This document shows positions 44,567-57,876 of a stretch of DNA of 64,000 bases, one piece after another; positions within the stretch are counted from its first letter, which is position 1; every line of letters starts with the position of its first letter. Source of the DNA: Deinococcus aerius (GTDB taxonomy: Bacteria; Deinococcota; Deinococci; Deinococcales; Deinococcaceae); the NCBI RefSeq assembly GCF_002897375.1, contig NZ_BFAG01000015.1:70248-134247 (forward strand), read 5' to 3'. A program made the translations under genes and the position numbers. The notes beneath the pieces were generated by a model. The model was not told the DNA's origin. It saw only the letters and a program-made list of their open reading frames with translations, and made no database searches.

Positions 44567-46123
44567 TCACGTCACCTCTCCCTCGCCGCCGTCGAGCAGG
44601 GTGAAGGCCAGGGCCGAGAGCAGCAGGAGCACGGTCGCCAGGGCGCACGCCTCGCCCAGGTTGCGCTCGCCGGGGCGGCCCAGCCGCTCGTACAGGCCCA
44701 CGCTGAGGGTCGCCCACTCGGGCCGGGTCAGCACGAGCGTGGCGCCGAACTCGCCCAGCACGGTGGCGAGGGCGAGCGCCGCGCCTCCCCGGAAGGCCGG
44801 AAGCGTCAGGGGCAGCGTGACCGTGCGGTGAGCGGTCAGCGGCCCGGCCCCCAGGCTGCGCGCGGCCTCCAGCAGGCGGGGGGGCAGGGCGCGCAGGGCG
44901 GGCAGCAGGCTGCGGGTGACCAGGGGAAAACCCAGCAGCGTGTACGCCGCAATCAGCAAGGGGAGCGTCGCGGAGAGTGCTGGATAGGCAAGCAGATAAC
45001 CCACGGCCAGGCTCACCGGGGACACCATCAGCGGCAGCAGTGACAGCAGGTCGAGCGTCCGCGAGCGGGCCAGCCACGCGCCGAGGGCGTGCAGACCACC
45101 CAGCAGCGCCGCGCCGATCAGCGCCATTCCGGCGAAGCGCAGGGTGTTGCCCAGCAGCAGCGGCGTATCGGGGTCGACCAGGACACCCCGCCAGAAGGTG
45201 AGGGTGGGCCCTCCGGTTCCCAGCAGGCCGCGAGCGACCACCGCGACCAGGGGCCCGAAGCAGATCAGCGCGGTGACGGCGAGCAGCCCCCACAGCAGCA
45301 GGGCCGCCCCGCCCCGCGCCGCCGGAAGCCCGGAGGTGGGAACACCCACCCCCCCGCGCGACAGCCGGACATATGCCCACGTTGCCCCCAGCGTCAACGC
45401 CAGTTGTCCGGCGATCAGGGCGCTCGCCTCGCTCAGCCGGAGTTGGTAGGCCGTCAGCGTGTAGATTTCCACCTCCAGCGTGGCGTACCGCTCGCCGCCC
45501 AGCGCCAGCGGCAGCCCGAAACTCAGCGCCGAGTACAGGAACACCAGGAGAAAGCCGGCGCTCAGCCCCGGCAGGGCGAGGGGCAGGGCCACGGTCAGCG
45601 CCGCCCGCAGGCCCGAGGCGCCCAGCGTCCGCGCCGCGCCCGTCAGCGCAGGCGGCACCCGTGAGAAGCCTCCGTACGCCAGCCGCACCATCACGGGCAG
45701 GTTGAAAAAGAGGTTGCCCAGGATGAGCAGGACGGGGGTTTCCTCCAGGTCGAGCCCGAGCGGCCCGGTCAGCCAGCCGCGCGGCCCCAGCAGCGCCGTG
45801 AGGCCCAGCACTGCCACGAGCGTGGGCGTCACGAAGGGCAGGAGCAGGAGGCGCAGCAGCAGGTCCCTGCCGGGCACCGCGTAACGGGAGAGCAGGTAGG
45901 CGAGGGGACCTCCCAGGGCGAGGGCGATGAGGGCGGAGGTGATCGCCTGTCCCAGCGTCCAGCCCAGGCGTCCCAGGAAGTAGGGGTCGCGCCAGACGGA
46001 GAGGTTGACGCCGCCCTCGGCCAGGGTGCGGCCCAGGGGCAGGGCGAGGAGCAGCCCCAGGAAGAGGACGGGCGGGAGCGCGAGGAGCCAGCCGCGCAGG
46101 GTGGGGGGGAAGTGGGGGGGCAT
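44567..46123 (-). CDS. thiP: Thiamine ABC transporter permease
   Basis: 518 residues with about 12 membrane helices: two fused permease domains as in ThiP, each with an EAA-type loop ([28 protein letters not shown] and [27 protein letters not shown]). Membrane channel of the thiamine importer with ThiB and ThiQ. Repeat R1 separates it from thiB. Start as ATG at 46123; the first residues MPPHFPP precede helix 1. Confidence 0.9.
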   Translation of the reverse strand: MPPHFPPTLRGWLLALPPVLFLGLLLALPLGRTLAEGGVNLSVWRDPYFLGRLGWTLGQAITSALIALALGGPLAYLLSRYAVPGRDLLLRLLLLPFVTPTLVAVLGLTALLGPRGWLTGPLGLDLEETPVLLILGNLFFNLPVMVRLAYGGFSRVPPALTGAARTLGASGLRAALTVALPLALPGLSAGFLLVFLYSALSFGLPLALGGERYATLEVEIYTLTAYQLRLSEASALIAGQLALTLGATWAYVRLSRGGVGVPTSGLPAARGGAALLLWGLLAVTALICFGPLVAVVARGLLGTGGPTLTFWRGVLVDPDTPLLLGNTLRFAGMALIGAALLGGLHALGAWLARSRTLDLLSLLPLMVSPVSLAVGYLLAYPALSATLPLLIAAYTLLGFPLVTRSLLPALRALPPRLLEAARSLGAGPLTAHRTVTLPLTLPAFRGGAALALATVLGEFGATLVLTRPEWATLSVGLYERLGRPGERNLGEACALATVLLLLSALAFTLLDGGEGEVT

Positions 46124-46170
46124 GGGGGTTTGGGGTCAGGAGGGGGTTTTGGGGCAGGGGATCTTGCTGC

Positions 46171-46480
46171 GGTTTGCCCCCACCCCCCAGCCCCCTACCC
46201 CCAGAGGGGGCAGGGGGAGCTTTCCGCTGCGCTCGGCAAGGGGCCCGGCCCGTCGGGCGTGTGGTCGCTTCTCTTCACGCGCAAGGTTTGATCTTGCTGT
46301 GTTCCGAGCCGCGGGCCCACCGTCTCGCCGCGCGAGCAAGGCGGGGTGAAGGCTGTGCGAGTGCGAGTCTCTGGCAGGAACCGGCCGTCCACAGTTGACG
46401 GTTTTGGGAAGCACAAGCTTTGGCGCTTTTGGCTCCTCCCCCCTTGCGGGGGAGGCTGGGTGGGGGGTGGCAGGCGTCAG
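46171..46480 (+). repeat. Dispersed repeat R1, copy c, inside the thi operon
   Basis: Same block order and orientation as the copies at 35521 and 37771. Lies in the 371-bp gap between thiB and thiP. The copy contains the CCGTCCACAGTTGACGGTTTT hairpin with a T-tract on the plus strand; on the minus strand, the direction of the operon, it shows none. Nothing else is seen in 46124-46494. Confidence 0.8.
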
Positions 46481-46494
46481 CCTGCCCAGCGTCC

Positions 46495-47523
46495 TCACCG
46501 CGCCCGCAGCACATTCGTCACCCAGGCGTCCACCAGCCGCTGCGGGTTGGCAAGGATTCCCGGCTTGACGGGAGGCACATCATGCTCCTGCGCGAACTTG
46601 AAGACCGGGTCGAGTTTGGTGCCTTTCACAGCGGGATAAACCCACATCCGGGTGGGGAAGTCGGCCTGCACGGGGTTCGAGAGCATGAAGTCCACGAATC
46701 GGCGGGCGAGTTCCGGCTGCCGGGCGCCCTTCAGGACGCCGACGCCTTCCAGTTGCCGGAAGGTGCTGCCGGGCAGGAAAAGGTTGGCGGTGGGGGCCTG
46801 GGCGGGGAGCTTCTTCGGGTTGTAGCCCTCGGCGTAGAACACCTCGGCGGCGGGGCTGCTCGCGTAGCTCAGGACGATGGAGTACTTGCCGCCGTTTTTA
46901 CTGAAGTCCTTTTCATAGGCGTCCGTCCAGCCGCGCGTGACCTTCAGGCCGTTCGCGCGGGCCTCGCGCCACCAGGCCCAGGCGCCCGCCTCGCCGTAGT
47001 GGTTCACGGTGGCGAGCAGGAAGGCGAGGCCGGGGCTGCTCGTGGCCGGGGAGGGCACGACCGTCAGGCGGGCGTACTGGGGCTTTTTCAGGTCGTCGAG
47101 GCTCCTCGGTAGGGCCAGGCCTGATTTCTGGAAGTACGCCCGGTCGTAGTTCAGGGCCACGAAGCCGTAGTCCACCGTGTTCAACAGGCCCGTCTCGTCC
47201 AGGCGGTAGGCCGCGGGGACTTTCGAGAGGGCGGGCGACCTGTACGCTTCCAGAATCCCGGCGGCGCGCGCGCGGGGCAGCAGCGTGTTGTCCAGACCGT
47301 ACACCACGTCGGCGATGGGGGCGCGGCGGGTCAGGATCAGGCGGTTCAGGAGTTCCCCCGCGTCACCCCCTTTCACAAAGCGCACGCGGGCGCCGTTCGC
47401 CTTTTCGAACTGGGCCACGAGCCCTTTATCCACGTCGAACGAGTCGTGGGTGATCACCGTCAGGGTGGTCTGGGCATGGGCGGCGCCGACGAGGAACAGG
47501 CCGAGCATCAGGGCTTTCCGCAT
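46495..47523 (-). CDS. thiB: Thiamine ABC transporter substrate-binding protein
   Basis: 342 residues. Signal peptide [18 protein letters not shown], then the family-typical [62 protein letters not shown], and [34 protein letters not shown]. Binds thiamine (and TPP) in the envelope. First gene of the operon, with the riboswitch terminator ending one base before its ATG. Confidence 0.95.
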   Translation of the reverse strand: MRKALMLGLFLVGAAHAQTTLTVITHDSFDVDKGLVAQFEKANGARVRFVKGGDAGELLNRLILTRRAPIADVVYGLDNTLLPRARAAGILEAYRSPALSKVPAAYRLDETGLLNTVDYGFVALNYDRAYFQKSGLALPRSLDDLKKPQYARLTVVPSPATSSPGLAFLLATVNHYGEAGAWAWWREARANGLKVTRGWTDAYEKDFSKNGGKYSIVLSYASSPAAEVFYAEGYNPKKLPAQAPTANLFLPGSTFRQLEGVGVLKGARQPELARRFVDFMLSNPVQADFPTRMWVYPAVKGTKLDPVFKFAQEHDVPPVKPGILANPQRLVDAWVTNVLRAR

Positions 47524-47558
<35 letters not shown>

Positions 47559-47585
47559 ACACGGGGCGCAGGGCGGACCCTGGCT

Positions 47586-47690
<105 letters not shown>

Positions 47691-47724
47691 GACGCACCGG
47701 GATGATAGCGCACTACCCTGGGCC

Positions 47725-48180
47725 ATGACCTTTCATCTGGTGGCGTGGGCTGTTCTGCTGGATCCAGTGGGGCGCGTTCTGCTCGCCCGCCGCGCGGATG
47801 TCTCCTATGGGGCGGGCCTGTGGGGCTTACCGGGCGGCCACGTGGAGAGGGGCGAGGGCCTGGCGGGGGCGGCGGCGCGCGAGGCGTGGGAGGAGGTCGG
47901 CGTGCGGGTTGATCCAGACGACCTGCAATTTCTGGGCGTCAGCCGCTACGACCTGGGGGAAGTGACCGGCGCCGACTTCGTGTTCGCGGCCAAGGTCTGG
48001 GAGGGAGTGCCCCGACCCCTACTCCAGACTTCGGAGGTCGGCTGGTTCACGCCGGGCGCGCTGCCGCAGGACTGCCTTCCCTGGTTGCCGGGCGTGTTAA
48101 AGGCCCACCTCCTGGACGGCAGGCGTCTCTCCGAGCAACTGGACGGCGTGCAGGGTCTGCGGGTGTTCCCCGAAGGGTAA
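47725..48180 (+). CDS. Nudix hydrolase
   Basis: 151 residues. Complete Nudix box [24 protein letters not shown] (Gx5Ex7REUxEExGU), with preceding [20 protein letters not shown]. Similar to small Nudix proteins acting on nucleoside diphosphate-linked compounds; Deinococcus genomes contain many. Substrate unknown. ATG at 47725 has TACCCT five bases upstream, an arrangement shared with other genes here, and diverges from the riboswitch transcript. Confidence 0.93.
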   Translation: MTFHLVAWAVLLDPVGRVLLARRADVSYGAGLWGLPGGHVERGEGLAGAAAREAWEEVGVRVDPDDLQFLGVSRYDLGEVTGADFVFAAKVWEGVPRPLLQTSEVGWFTPGALPQDCLPWLPGVLKAHLLDGRRLSEQLDGVQGLRVFPEG

Positions 48181-48210
48181 CGAGGGAAACTGGCGCCTCC
48201 TGCTTCCATC

Positions 48211-48230
48211 TGAAATACTTTCATTTGAAA
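48211..48230 (+). promoter_or_regulatory. Nested palindromes at the MarR gene start
   Basis: TGAAA-TAC-TTTCA (48211-48223) overlaps TTTCA-TT-TGAAA (48219-48230); the last bases reach the ATG at 48230. TACTTT inside may be the -10 box. A likely autoregulatory site of the MarR protein. Confidence 0.6.
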
Positions 48231-48696
48231 TGACTAGTAGAGATTCCTCCCATTCCCCCGACGAGCTTTACCGGCTCGTTCGGCAGACGTTGCGCTTGTC
48301 GCGGCGCTTCCGGCAGGTGCTGGACGAGCCGCTGGAGCAGGCCGTCAACCTCAACACCAAGGAAGTCCTGGTTCTCGCCGCCGTGATGGACGGGCTGGAC
48401 ACGCCCGGGGCGGTGGCCGAACACCACCGGCTGCCCGCCCCCACCGTGACCCGCATCGTGACCAAGCTGGCCGCCCAGGGCCTGCTGGAGCGCGTGACGG
48501 ACCCCGCCGACCTCCGCCGCCAGCGCCTGCGCCTGACCCCGGCGGGCGAGGCGACGCGGACCCGTACCCGCGCGGCCTCGCAGGACATCGTGCAGGCCCA
48601 CTTCGGGCACCTGCCGCCTGCCCAGGTCCACGCGGCGCTCGTCGCCCTGGAAGGGCTGGAGGCGGCCCTCGCCCCCTCGCGCGAGGAGGTGAGCCT

Positions 48697-48700
<4 letters not shown>
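48230..48700 (+). CDS. MarR-family transcriptional regulator
   Basis: 156 residues. Winged helix with [66 protein letters not shown]: recognition helix ([11 protein letters not shown]) and the DxRRxxxxLT wing. N- and C-terminal helices form the dimer. It directly precedes and overlaps (GTGA) an MFS drug exporter, so it probably represses the exporter and itself and is released by a small-molecule ligand. Operator candidates are at 48211-48230. Confidence 0.93.
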
Positions 48701-50313
<1,613 letters not shown>

Positions 50314-50333
50314 AGCTCGGCGGACAGAGGGGT

Positions 50334-50362
50334 CGGGACCTGGGCAGAACATCCGGGTCCCG
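50334..50362. terminator. Hairpin between convergent genes
   Basis: CGGGACC (50334-50340) / GGTCCCG (50356-50362), between the MFS gene and the leftward gene ending at 50368; no T-tract. Confidence 0.5.
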
Positions 50363-50367
50363 GCTCA

Positions 50368-50832
50368 TTATCTCCCGAGTTGCGCGACCCGCTCGGGCGC
50401 CTGCTCCCCCTCGGCGGCAATGCCGAAGAAGTTCACGCGGCCCACCGAGTCGAAGCCCACGACCACGGCCCAGATCGTCTGGTGGTCCAGCTCGAAGGTC
50501 GCGCTGCGGACGTAGTACGTGCTGCCCGCGTCGGTAAAGGTCCGCTCGCCCAGCACCTGCCGCTCGGCCCCGTAGGTCTTCACGCCCGCCTCCCGGTAGG
50601 CGCGAAAGGCCGCGAGCGTGCCCCACTCGGCCTGCACCTCGGGGGTAAAGGCCTGCCACACGCGCTCCACCCGCACCGCGTAGAAGTCAGCGATCAGGGC
50701 GCGGCCACGGGTCAGGGCCTCCTGCTCGGCCGGGGTTTTGGGGGCGGGGGGGACGGGAAGGGTCGTCTGTGCCGCGCTCGCCGGGGCCAGCAGCGCGAGG
50801 CACAGGGTCGCGGTCCGCAGCAGCGTCTTCAT
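50368..50832 (-). CDS. Exported hypothetical protein, DUF3887-like
   Basis: 154 residues. Signal peptide MKTLLRTATLCLALLAPASAA. The mature part has the pattern of small NTF2-like proteins: ADFYAVRVERVWQAFTPEVQAEWGTLAAFRAYREAG and later strands RSATFELDHQTIWAVVVGFDSVGRVNFFGI. DUF3887-type domains are non-catalytic and often precede hydrolases; here the domain stands alone. ATG at 50832 chosen since the signal peptide begins there. Confidence 0.7.
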   Translation of the reverse strand: MKTLLRTATLCLALLAPASAAQTTLPVPPAPKTPAEQEALTRGRALIADFYAVRVERVWQAFTPEVQAEWGTLAAFRAYREAGVKTYGAERQVLGERTFTDAGSTYYVRSATFELDHQTIWAVVVGFDSVGRVNFFGIAAEGEQAPERVAQLGR

Positions 50833-50866
50833 GCCCCAGCGTAGACCCGGGGGAGCGGCCATGCAG

Positions 50867-51708
50867 TCAGGGAAGCGACGATTCGGCCCGGCTGTAGAGG
50901 GCTCGCTCGGCCAGCACCCGCTCGATCACCGCCGCCACCCCGTCCTGGGTATTGGTCAGGGTGATCTCGTCTGCCGCCTCCAGAGCCTCCGGTTCCGCGT
51001 GGCCCATCGCCACCCCGTGCCCCGCCCAGGCAAGCATCTCCGCGTCGTTCGGCGCGTCGCCGAAAGCGAGAACCTCCTCCCGGGCAATGCCCAGGCGCGC
51101 GCAGAGCCGCTCCAGGCCCCACGCCTTGCTGACCCCCTCGGCCAGGACCTCCAGAAAGGGGGCGCCCGAGTGGGTGACGGCGAAGCCGCCCAGGTTCAGG
51201 GCGCGTAACTCGGCCAGCAACTCGCGCGGCGTCAGGGTCGTGTGCCGCACGATGAATTTCAGGCTGGGGAGGGCGAGCACGTCGTCGAGGCTGAAGGCAC
51301 CCATCTCAACGGGCTCGCGCTTGTGGTCCTCGAACTGGGCGATGGCCGCGTAGCCCTCCTGGGCCACGAAGACCTCGCCCCCCTGGCGCACGCTGACAAA
51401 CAGCACGCCGGGCACCCGTGCCGCCAGGGCCAGGGCCAACGCTCGCTGCGCTGCCTCTTCCACGTGTGCCTCGAACAGCACCTCGCCCGTCCCGAGGTGA
51501 ACACCGTGGGCGCCGTTGCCGCACAGGGCGTACTCCGTGAAGCCCGCCGCCTCCGCGATGCGCCGTACTCCACGCGGCTGCCTGGCCGTGACCGGAACGA
51601 CATGAATCCCCGCCGCCCGCGCCGCGTCCAGGGCCGCCCGCGTCCGCGCACTCACGCTCAGGTCCGGGCGCAGCAGCGTCCCGTCGAGGTCCGTGGCGAT
51701 CAGCCGGA

Positions 51709-51712
<4 letters not shown>
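50867..51712 (-). CDS. Cof-type HAD-IIB phosphatase
   Basis: 281 residues from a GTG start. HAD motif [15 protein letters not shown] (nucleophile Asp and general acid Asp), motif II as VTARQP, Lys of motif III likely in [14 protein letters not shown], and motif [34 protein letters not shown]. The large C2B cap lies between. Such enzymes dephosphorylate sugar phosphates or nucleotides; substrate unknown. Start overlaps the acpS stop, so they are cotranslated. Confidence 0.92.
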
Positions 51713-52092
<380 letters not shown>

Positions 52093-52152
52093 GGGGGGCA
52101 GGATAGGCGCCTGGCCCGTGGAGGGGGCGCGCGAGACTCTATCCTTCCCCCG

Positions 52153-52863
52153 ATGTCCACGCCGCCCCCCGCCCTCTTTCCCGACCTGCGCCTGCCCACC
52201 ATCGCCGGAATCCTGCGGGCCGGGGAGGCGCGGTGGCGCTCGGCAGGCGTCTCGCGTGTGCGCGTCTTCGGCTCGGTGGCGCGGGGCGAGGCGGACGGTT
52301 CCGCCGACATCGACCTCCTGGTGGACTTCGCGGGTGAGGCGGGTCTCCTCGACCTGATGCGCGCCCGGACCGTGTTCGAGGCCCTGCTGGGCCGCCGCGT
52401 GGACGTGATGACGGAGGGTGGACTCAAGGCCCCGCTGCGCGGCGAAGTCCTGGCCGACGCGGTGGACGTGCTTGATGTGCCCCAGCCGCCCCCCGACACG
52501 CACCGTGAGAAACGCTGGCGCTGGCGGGTCTTCGACCTGCTCGACGCCCTCGACCGGGTGACACGCTATACGGCGGGGCACACCCTCACGACGTTCCTGG
52601 CCGACGAGCGCAGCCAGGACGCGGTGGTGCGGAACCTCGCGCGGCTGGGTGAGACGACCAAGTTCATTCCCCAGAACGTGCAGGACGCCAACCCTAGTGT
52701 TCCCTGGATTCTACTGCGGGATGTGCGGAACCTCGTCGCCCACGACTACTTCGGGATCGATCCAGCGCTGGTGTGGCACACGGCACGGGTGGAACTGCCC
52801 CGGCTGCGACCCGCGCTTCAGGCGCTGGCGGACGGGGAAGAGGATGCGGAGGGCGGGGCGTAG
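52153..52863 (+). CDS. Single-chain MNT-HEPN fusion (MntA-HepT toxin-antitoxin pair in one protein)
   Basis: 236 residues. N-terminal minimal nucleotidyltransferase: [22 protein letters not shown] (GS at 40-41, Asp52 and Asp54; third acidic residue probably Asp84 in RRVDVMT). C-terminal HEPN domain from ~120 with the RNase motif RNLVAHDY (Arg192, His197, Tyr199). In two-gene MntA-HepT systems, MntA adds AMP to the Tyr of this motif to silence the HEPN RNase. Here both are in one open frame without stop or shift. TATCCT seven bases before the ATG. The family is usually two genes; the fusion is the odd point. Confidence 0.88.
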   Translation: MSTPPPALFPDLRLPTIAGILRAGEARWRSAGVSRVRVFGSVARGEADGSADIDLLVDFAGEAGLLDLMRARTVFEALLGRRVDVMTEGGLKAPLRGEVLADAVDVLDVPQPPPDTHREKRWRWRVFDLLDALDRVTRYTAGHTLTTFLADERSQDAVVRNLARLGETTKFIPQNVQDANPSVPWILLRDVRNLVAHDYFGIDPALVWHTARVELPRLRPALQALADGEEDAEGGA

Positions 52864-52886
52864 GTGACGGGTTCGCGCCACGGTCC

Positions 52887-53852
52887 CTACGTCCAGGGCA
52901 ATGCCGCCCGCTCCCCCCAGTACCGTTCCGGCGACTGCGCCAGGTCGCCCAGCGCCCCCAAGTCCACGCTCAACCCGAGTGCTCCCACGTTGCTGCGGAG
53001 CTGTTCCACGGTCGTCGCCCCGCTCAGGACCACGTCGGCCCAGGGCTGGGCGAGGGCGGCGGCGAGGGCAACCGCATCCGGCGTTGTCCCCAGCCCCCCC
53101 GCGAGGTCGGCCAGGTGGGGGTGAACGTCCCCCCGGCCCGTCAGGCCGCGTAGGGTTAGCCTGCCATTCGCCACCGCCTCCTTGACCACCACGCTCCAGC
53201 CCGCCGCACGGGCCTCGGCCAGCGCCCCACCCACCGAGGGTTCGAGGAGATTCCACGTGGCCTGCACCACGCTGAACGGGTTCACTCCATCCACCCGCAC
53301 GTTCAGTGCCCGCCGCAGCGTTTCCGCCTGCCGGGAACCGCTGGTAGACAGACCCACCCGCACGCCGCTCGCGGCCAGTTTGGCGAGCCGCGCCAGCACC
53401 TGCTCGTCCCCCAGCACGCCCGTTTCCAGGGTGGCCGAGTGAATCAGGTACACGTCGGGGTGGCGGCCCAATGCCGCGAGCGTCTCGGGCCACTGCCGCT
53501 CCAGCGTGGCGAGCGAATGATCCTTGACCTCGTGCTGCTCGGCGTCCGCGCGCCAGCCCGCCGTGTACGTGTAACCCCACTTGCTGCCGACGACCGGGTA
53601 GTGGCCGCGCGCCCTGAGCCAGCCTCCCAGAAACTCCTCCGCCTGCCCGTAGCTCCGCGCCGCGTCGAAGTAACGCAAGCCTGCCGTCCAGGCCGAGTCC
53701 AGCACGGCCCAGGCACGCGCCCGCAGGGCTTCCACGTCTTTCCCCGAACCCACATCCTCCCCGTGCCCCAGGTTGATGTACCCGGGCCGTCCCAGTGCGG
53801 CAAGACCCAGGCCGAGACGGGGAGTACCGGGCGGGAGCAGGGGTGAAGGCAT
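52887..53852 (-). CDS. Aldo/keto reductase
   Basis: 321 residues, (beta/alpha)8 fold. LGLGLAALGRPGYINLG at the N-terminus, the FDAARSYGQAEEFLGGWL motif (catalytic Asp and Tyr), Lys in GSKWGY, and His in DVYLIHSATLE complete the AKR tetrad; C-terminal VVLSGATTVEQLRSNV binds NADP(H). Closest to the AKR groups that act on sugars or small carbonyls (L-fucose/D-threo-aldose dehydrogenase-like). Substrate unknown. Converges with the MNT-HEPN gene, 23 bp apart. Confidence 0.92.
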   Translation of the reverse strand: MPSPLLPPGTPRLGLGLAALGRPGYINLGHGEDVGSGKDVEALRARAWAVLDSAWTAGLRYFDAARSYGQAEEFLGGWLRARGHYPVVGSKWGYTYTAGWRADAEQHEVKDHSLATLERQWPETLAALGRHPDVYLIHSATLETGVLGDEQVLARLAKLAASGVRVGLSTSGSRQAETLRRALNVRVDGVNPFSVVQATWNLLEPSVGGALAEARAAGWSVVVKEAVANGRLTLRGLTGRGDVHPHLADLAGGLGTTPDAVALAAALAQPWADVVLSGATTVEQLRSNVGALGLSVDLGALGDLAQSPERYWGERAALPWT

Positions 53853-54003
53853 GGAGCCGTATCGTCGGCTCGGAGAAGGATCTCCGGGGCCCCTCGTCTA
53901 GATTTTTGGCTCCTCTGTCAGATTTCAGAAAGAAAATGTGGCAATACTTTAGGCTAGTTAAAGAAGTCCCTCATGTGGTGTGACGGGCGTGTCAGGAGAG
54001 CGT

Positions 54004-54195
54004 ATGCACGAAGCGAAAAAAGCGCTGAAGGTGGCCCCTTTCAACCTCGACGACATGGTGCGCGGCGAGGACGGCGAGCTTTACCACCTGCCCACCCTGC
54101 GGGCGCTGCACAGCGCGGGCCGCCTCTCGCGCGAGAGCGCCGGGTACCTTCTGTTGATGCAGCGGGTGCTTCAGTCCGCGCGCCTGATCGCCTGA
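54004..54195 (+). CDS. Small hypothetical protein, 63 residues
   Basis: ATG at 54004 preceded by CAGGAGAG, a good ribosome-binding site. Sequence is charged in the first half (MHEAKKALKVAPFNLDDMVRGEDGELYHL) and helical in the second (RALHSAGRLSRESAGYLLLMQRVLQSARL). The real terminator just downstream supports that it is a gene. No family recognised. The upstream region (53853-54003) is AT-rich, and I can see no clear promoter boxes in it. Confidence 0.7.
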   Translation: MHEAKKALKVAPFNLDDMVRGEDGELYHLPTLRALHSAGRLSRESAGYLLLMQRVLQSARLIA

Positions 54196-54215
54196 GCGTT
54201 ACATCCACCCGTCGA

Positions 54216-54247
54216 GCCCAGCCCCATGTGAGCTGGGCCTATTTTTT
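54216..54247 (+). terminator. Rho-independent terminator
   Basis: GCCCAGC (54216-54222) / GCTGGGC (54232-54238), then CTATTTTTT. Confidence 0.85.
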
Positions 54248-54277
54248 CGGGCGGTTCAGCCCTGTCCTCACGACGGG

Positions 54278-54658
54278 TCATTCCACCAGGGCTTCCGCCT
54301 CGATCTCCACCAGATGCCGGGGATCAATCAGCGCGGCGACCTGCACCATCGTGGTGACCGGGCGGATGGCACCGAACACCTCCCCGTGCGCTCGCCCGAT
54401 GTCCTCCCACTGGCCGATGTCGGTGACATAAAGGCGCGTGCGGACGACATGTTCCAGTCCCGCGCCCGCCTCCTCCAGTGCGCCCCGGATGATCTCCAGA
54501 GCGGCGCGCGTCTGCCCGTAAGCATCCCGGACGGCCACTACCTCCCCGTTCACCGTGGCCGTTGTTCCCGCCACGTGAACAACATTTCCAACCCGCACCG
54601 CCCGCGAGTACCCGACCACGCTCTCCCAGGGGGAGGTCCCGCCGATGTTCCGCCTCAT
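54278..54658 (-). CDS. RidA/YjgF family protein
   Basis: 126 residues. Deaminates reactive enamine/imine intermediates in characterised members. Family signature VGNVVHVAGTTATVNGEVV, the block AYGQTRAALEIIRGALEEAGAGLEHVVRTRLYVTDI and the C-terminal IRPVTTMVQVAALIDPRHLVEIEAEALV. The Arg of the RidA core (VRTRLYV) is present. Divergent from paaA, with a regulatory palindrome (54739-54754) in the 125-bp gap, so the pair may share a regulator. Confidence 0.92.
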   Translation of the reverse strand: MRRNIGGTSPWESVVGYSRAVRVGNVVHVAGTTATVNGEVVAVRDAYGQTRAALEIIRGALEEAGAGLEHVVRTRLYVTDIGQWEDIGRAHGEVFGAIRPVTTMVQVAALIDPRHLVEIEAEALVE

Positions 54659-54738
54659 TCGCAGAGCCTACGCCGGGAACCGCCGTCCAGCCCTCACGAC
54701 CGTGCCCGTGCGAACGTTTCGCGTTTGTAGTACACTTA

Positions 54739-54754
54739 CCTAACGAGCGTTAGG
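54739..54754. promoter_or_regulatory. PaaR/TetR-type operator before paaA
   Basis: CCTAACG-AG-CGTTAGG, perfect. The core CTAACGAGCGTTAG fits CNAACGNNCGTTNG, which I recall as the binding consensus of the TetR-type phenylacetate regulator PaaR of Thermus thermophilus. A second palindrome GCGAA-CGT-TTCGC lies at 54710-54722. No paaR gene is in the window. Confidence 0.75.
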
Positions 54755-54783
54755 CAACCCGCGACAACCCTGGAGGAGTCCCC

Positions 54784-55740
<957 letters not shown>

Positions 55741-55865
55741 TCTTTTACCCCTCCCCCTTGAGGGGGGAGGCTGGGACTCGTAGAGCTGCTCGCAGAGGGG
55801 GTGAACGGGCCCGGCGTCGAGAGAACGTCATTCCCTCACCCCCTTCACTCACCCAAGGAATGCCG
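55741..55865 (+). repeat. Dispersed repeat R2, between paaA and paaB
   Basis: CCTCCCCCTTGAGGGGGGAGG hairpin (about 55745-55768), GCTGGGACTCGTAGAGCTGCTCGC and AGAGGGGGTGAACGG as in 1041-1104. A second, unrelated stretch up to 55865 ends with the weak ribosome-binding site AAGGAATG. Confidence 0.7.
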
Positions 55866-56497
<632 letters not shown>

Positions 56498-56501
<4 letters not shown>

Positions 56502-57280
56502 TGGAGCCCATCACGACCCTCACCCCCACCCAGACGGAAGCCCTGATCCGCAAGCTCACCGCCCTCGCCGACGACGAGATCATCCTCGCGCACCGGGACG
56601 GCGAGTGGACCGGGCACGCGCCGATCCTGGAGGAGGACATCGCCCTCGCCAACATCGCGCAGGACGAGCTGGGGCACGCGACGCTGTACCTTGACCTGCG
56701 CCGGGCGCTCGACGGCTGCGACGCTGACCGCCTCGCCTTCTTCCGGGGGGCGGATGAGTACACGAACGTCCGCTTAGTCGAGTTGCCCAAGGGCGACTGG
56801 GCTTTCACCATGCTCCGTCAGTTCCTCTTCGACGCCTACGAGGCGCTGTGGCTGAGCGCGGCGCAGAAGAGCAACTACGTCCCGCTGGCCGAGATCGCCG
56901 CCAAAGCCGTCCGTGAGGAAAAGTTCCACCTCCAACACACGGCCCTCTGGGTGGAACGTCTCGCGCTGGGCACCGAGGAGAGCCGCCGCCGCATGCAGAA
57001 CGCGCTGAACGAACTGTGGCCCCACGTCGCCCAGCTCTTCGCCCCGCTGCCCGGCGAGGCCGATCTCGTGGCCGTCGGAATCCTGCCCGAATTGGAAAAG
57101 GTGCGCGCCAGTTGGGAGAGCTTTGTTCTGCCCCACCTGACCGAGAAGTGCGACCTCCTCCTGCCGATGGTTCCGGCTCAAGCTCAGGAAGGGCGGGAGG
57201 TTCACACCGAACACCTCGCGCCCCTGCTCGCCGAGATGCAGAGTGTGGCGCGGCAGCACGCGAACGCCGAGGTCTGGTGA
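56498..57280 (+). CDS. paaC: Phenylacetyl-CoA epoxidase structural subunit
   Basis: 260 residues. Ferritin-like helical protein, partner of Paa[59 protein letters not shown], and [22 protein letters not shown] are PaaC landmarks. Overlaps the paaB stop by 4 bp (ATGATG context). Catalytically inactive in characterised complexes, it supports PaaA. Confidence 0.95.
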
Positions 57281-57284
57281 TCGT

Positions 57285-57779
<495 letters not shown>

Positions 57780-57876
57780 ATTCTAAGAGTGCGTATAATT
57801 GGAGCACAAACGAAACATCTCCCAGCTCTAGAAGAAGGCTGAAGTGGGGCTGAGGAGAGATTGAGGAGGAAGCTGC
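57780..57876 (+). promoter_or_regulatory. AT-rich start of the insertion with a perfect -10 box
   Basis: TATAAT at 57794-57799 in GTGCGTATAATTGG; no good -35 at 16-18 bp. It would drive the low-GC gene at 57877. Confidence 0.5.
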
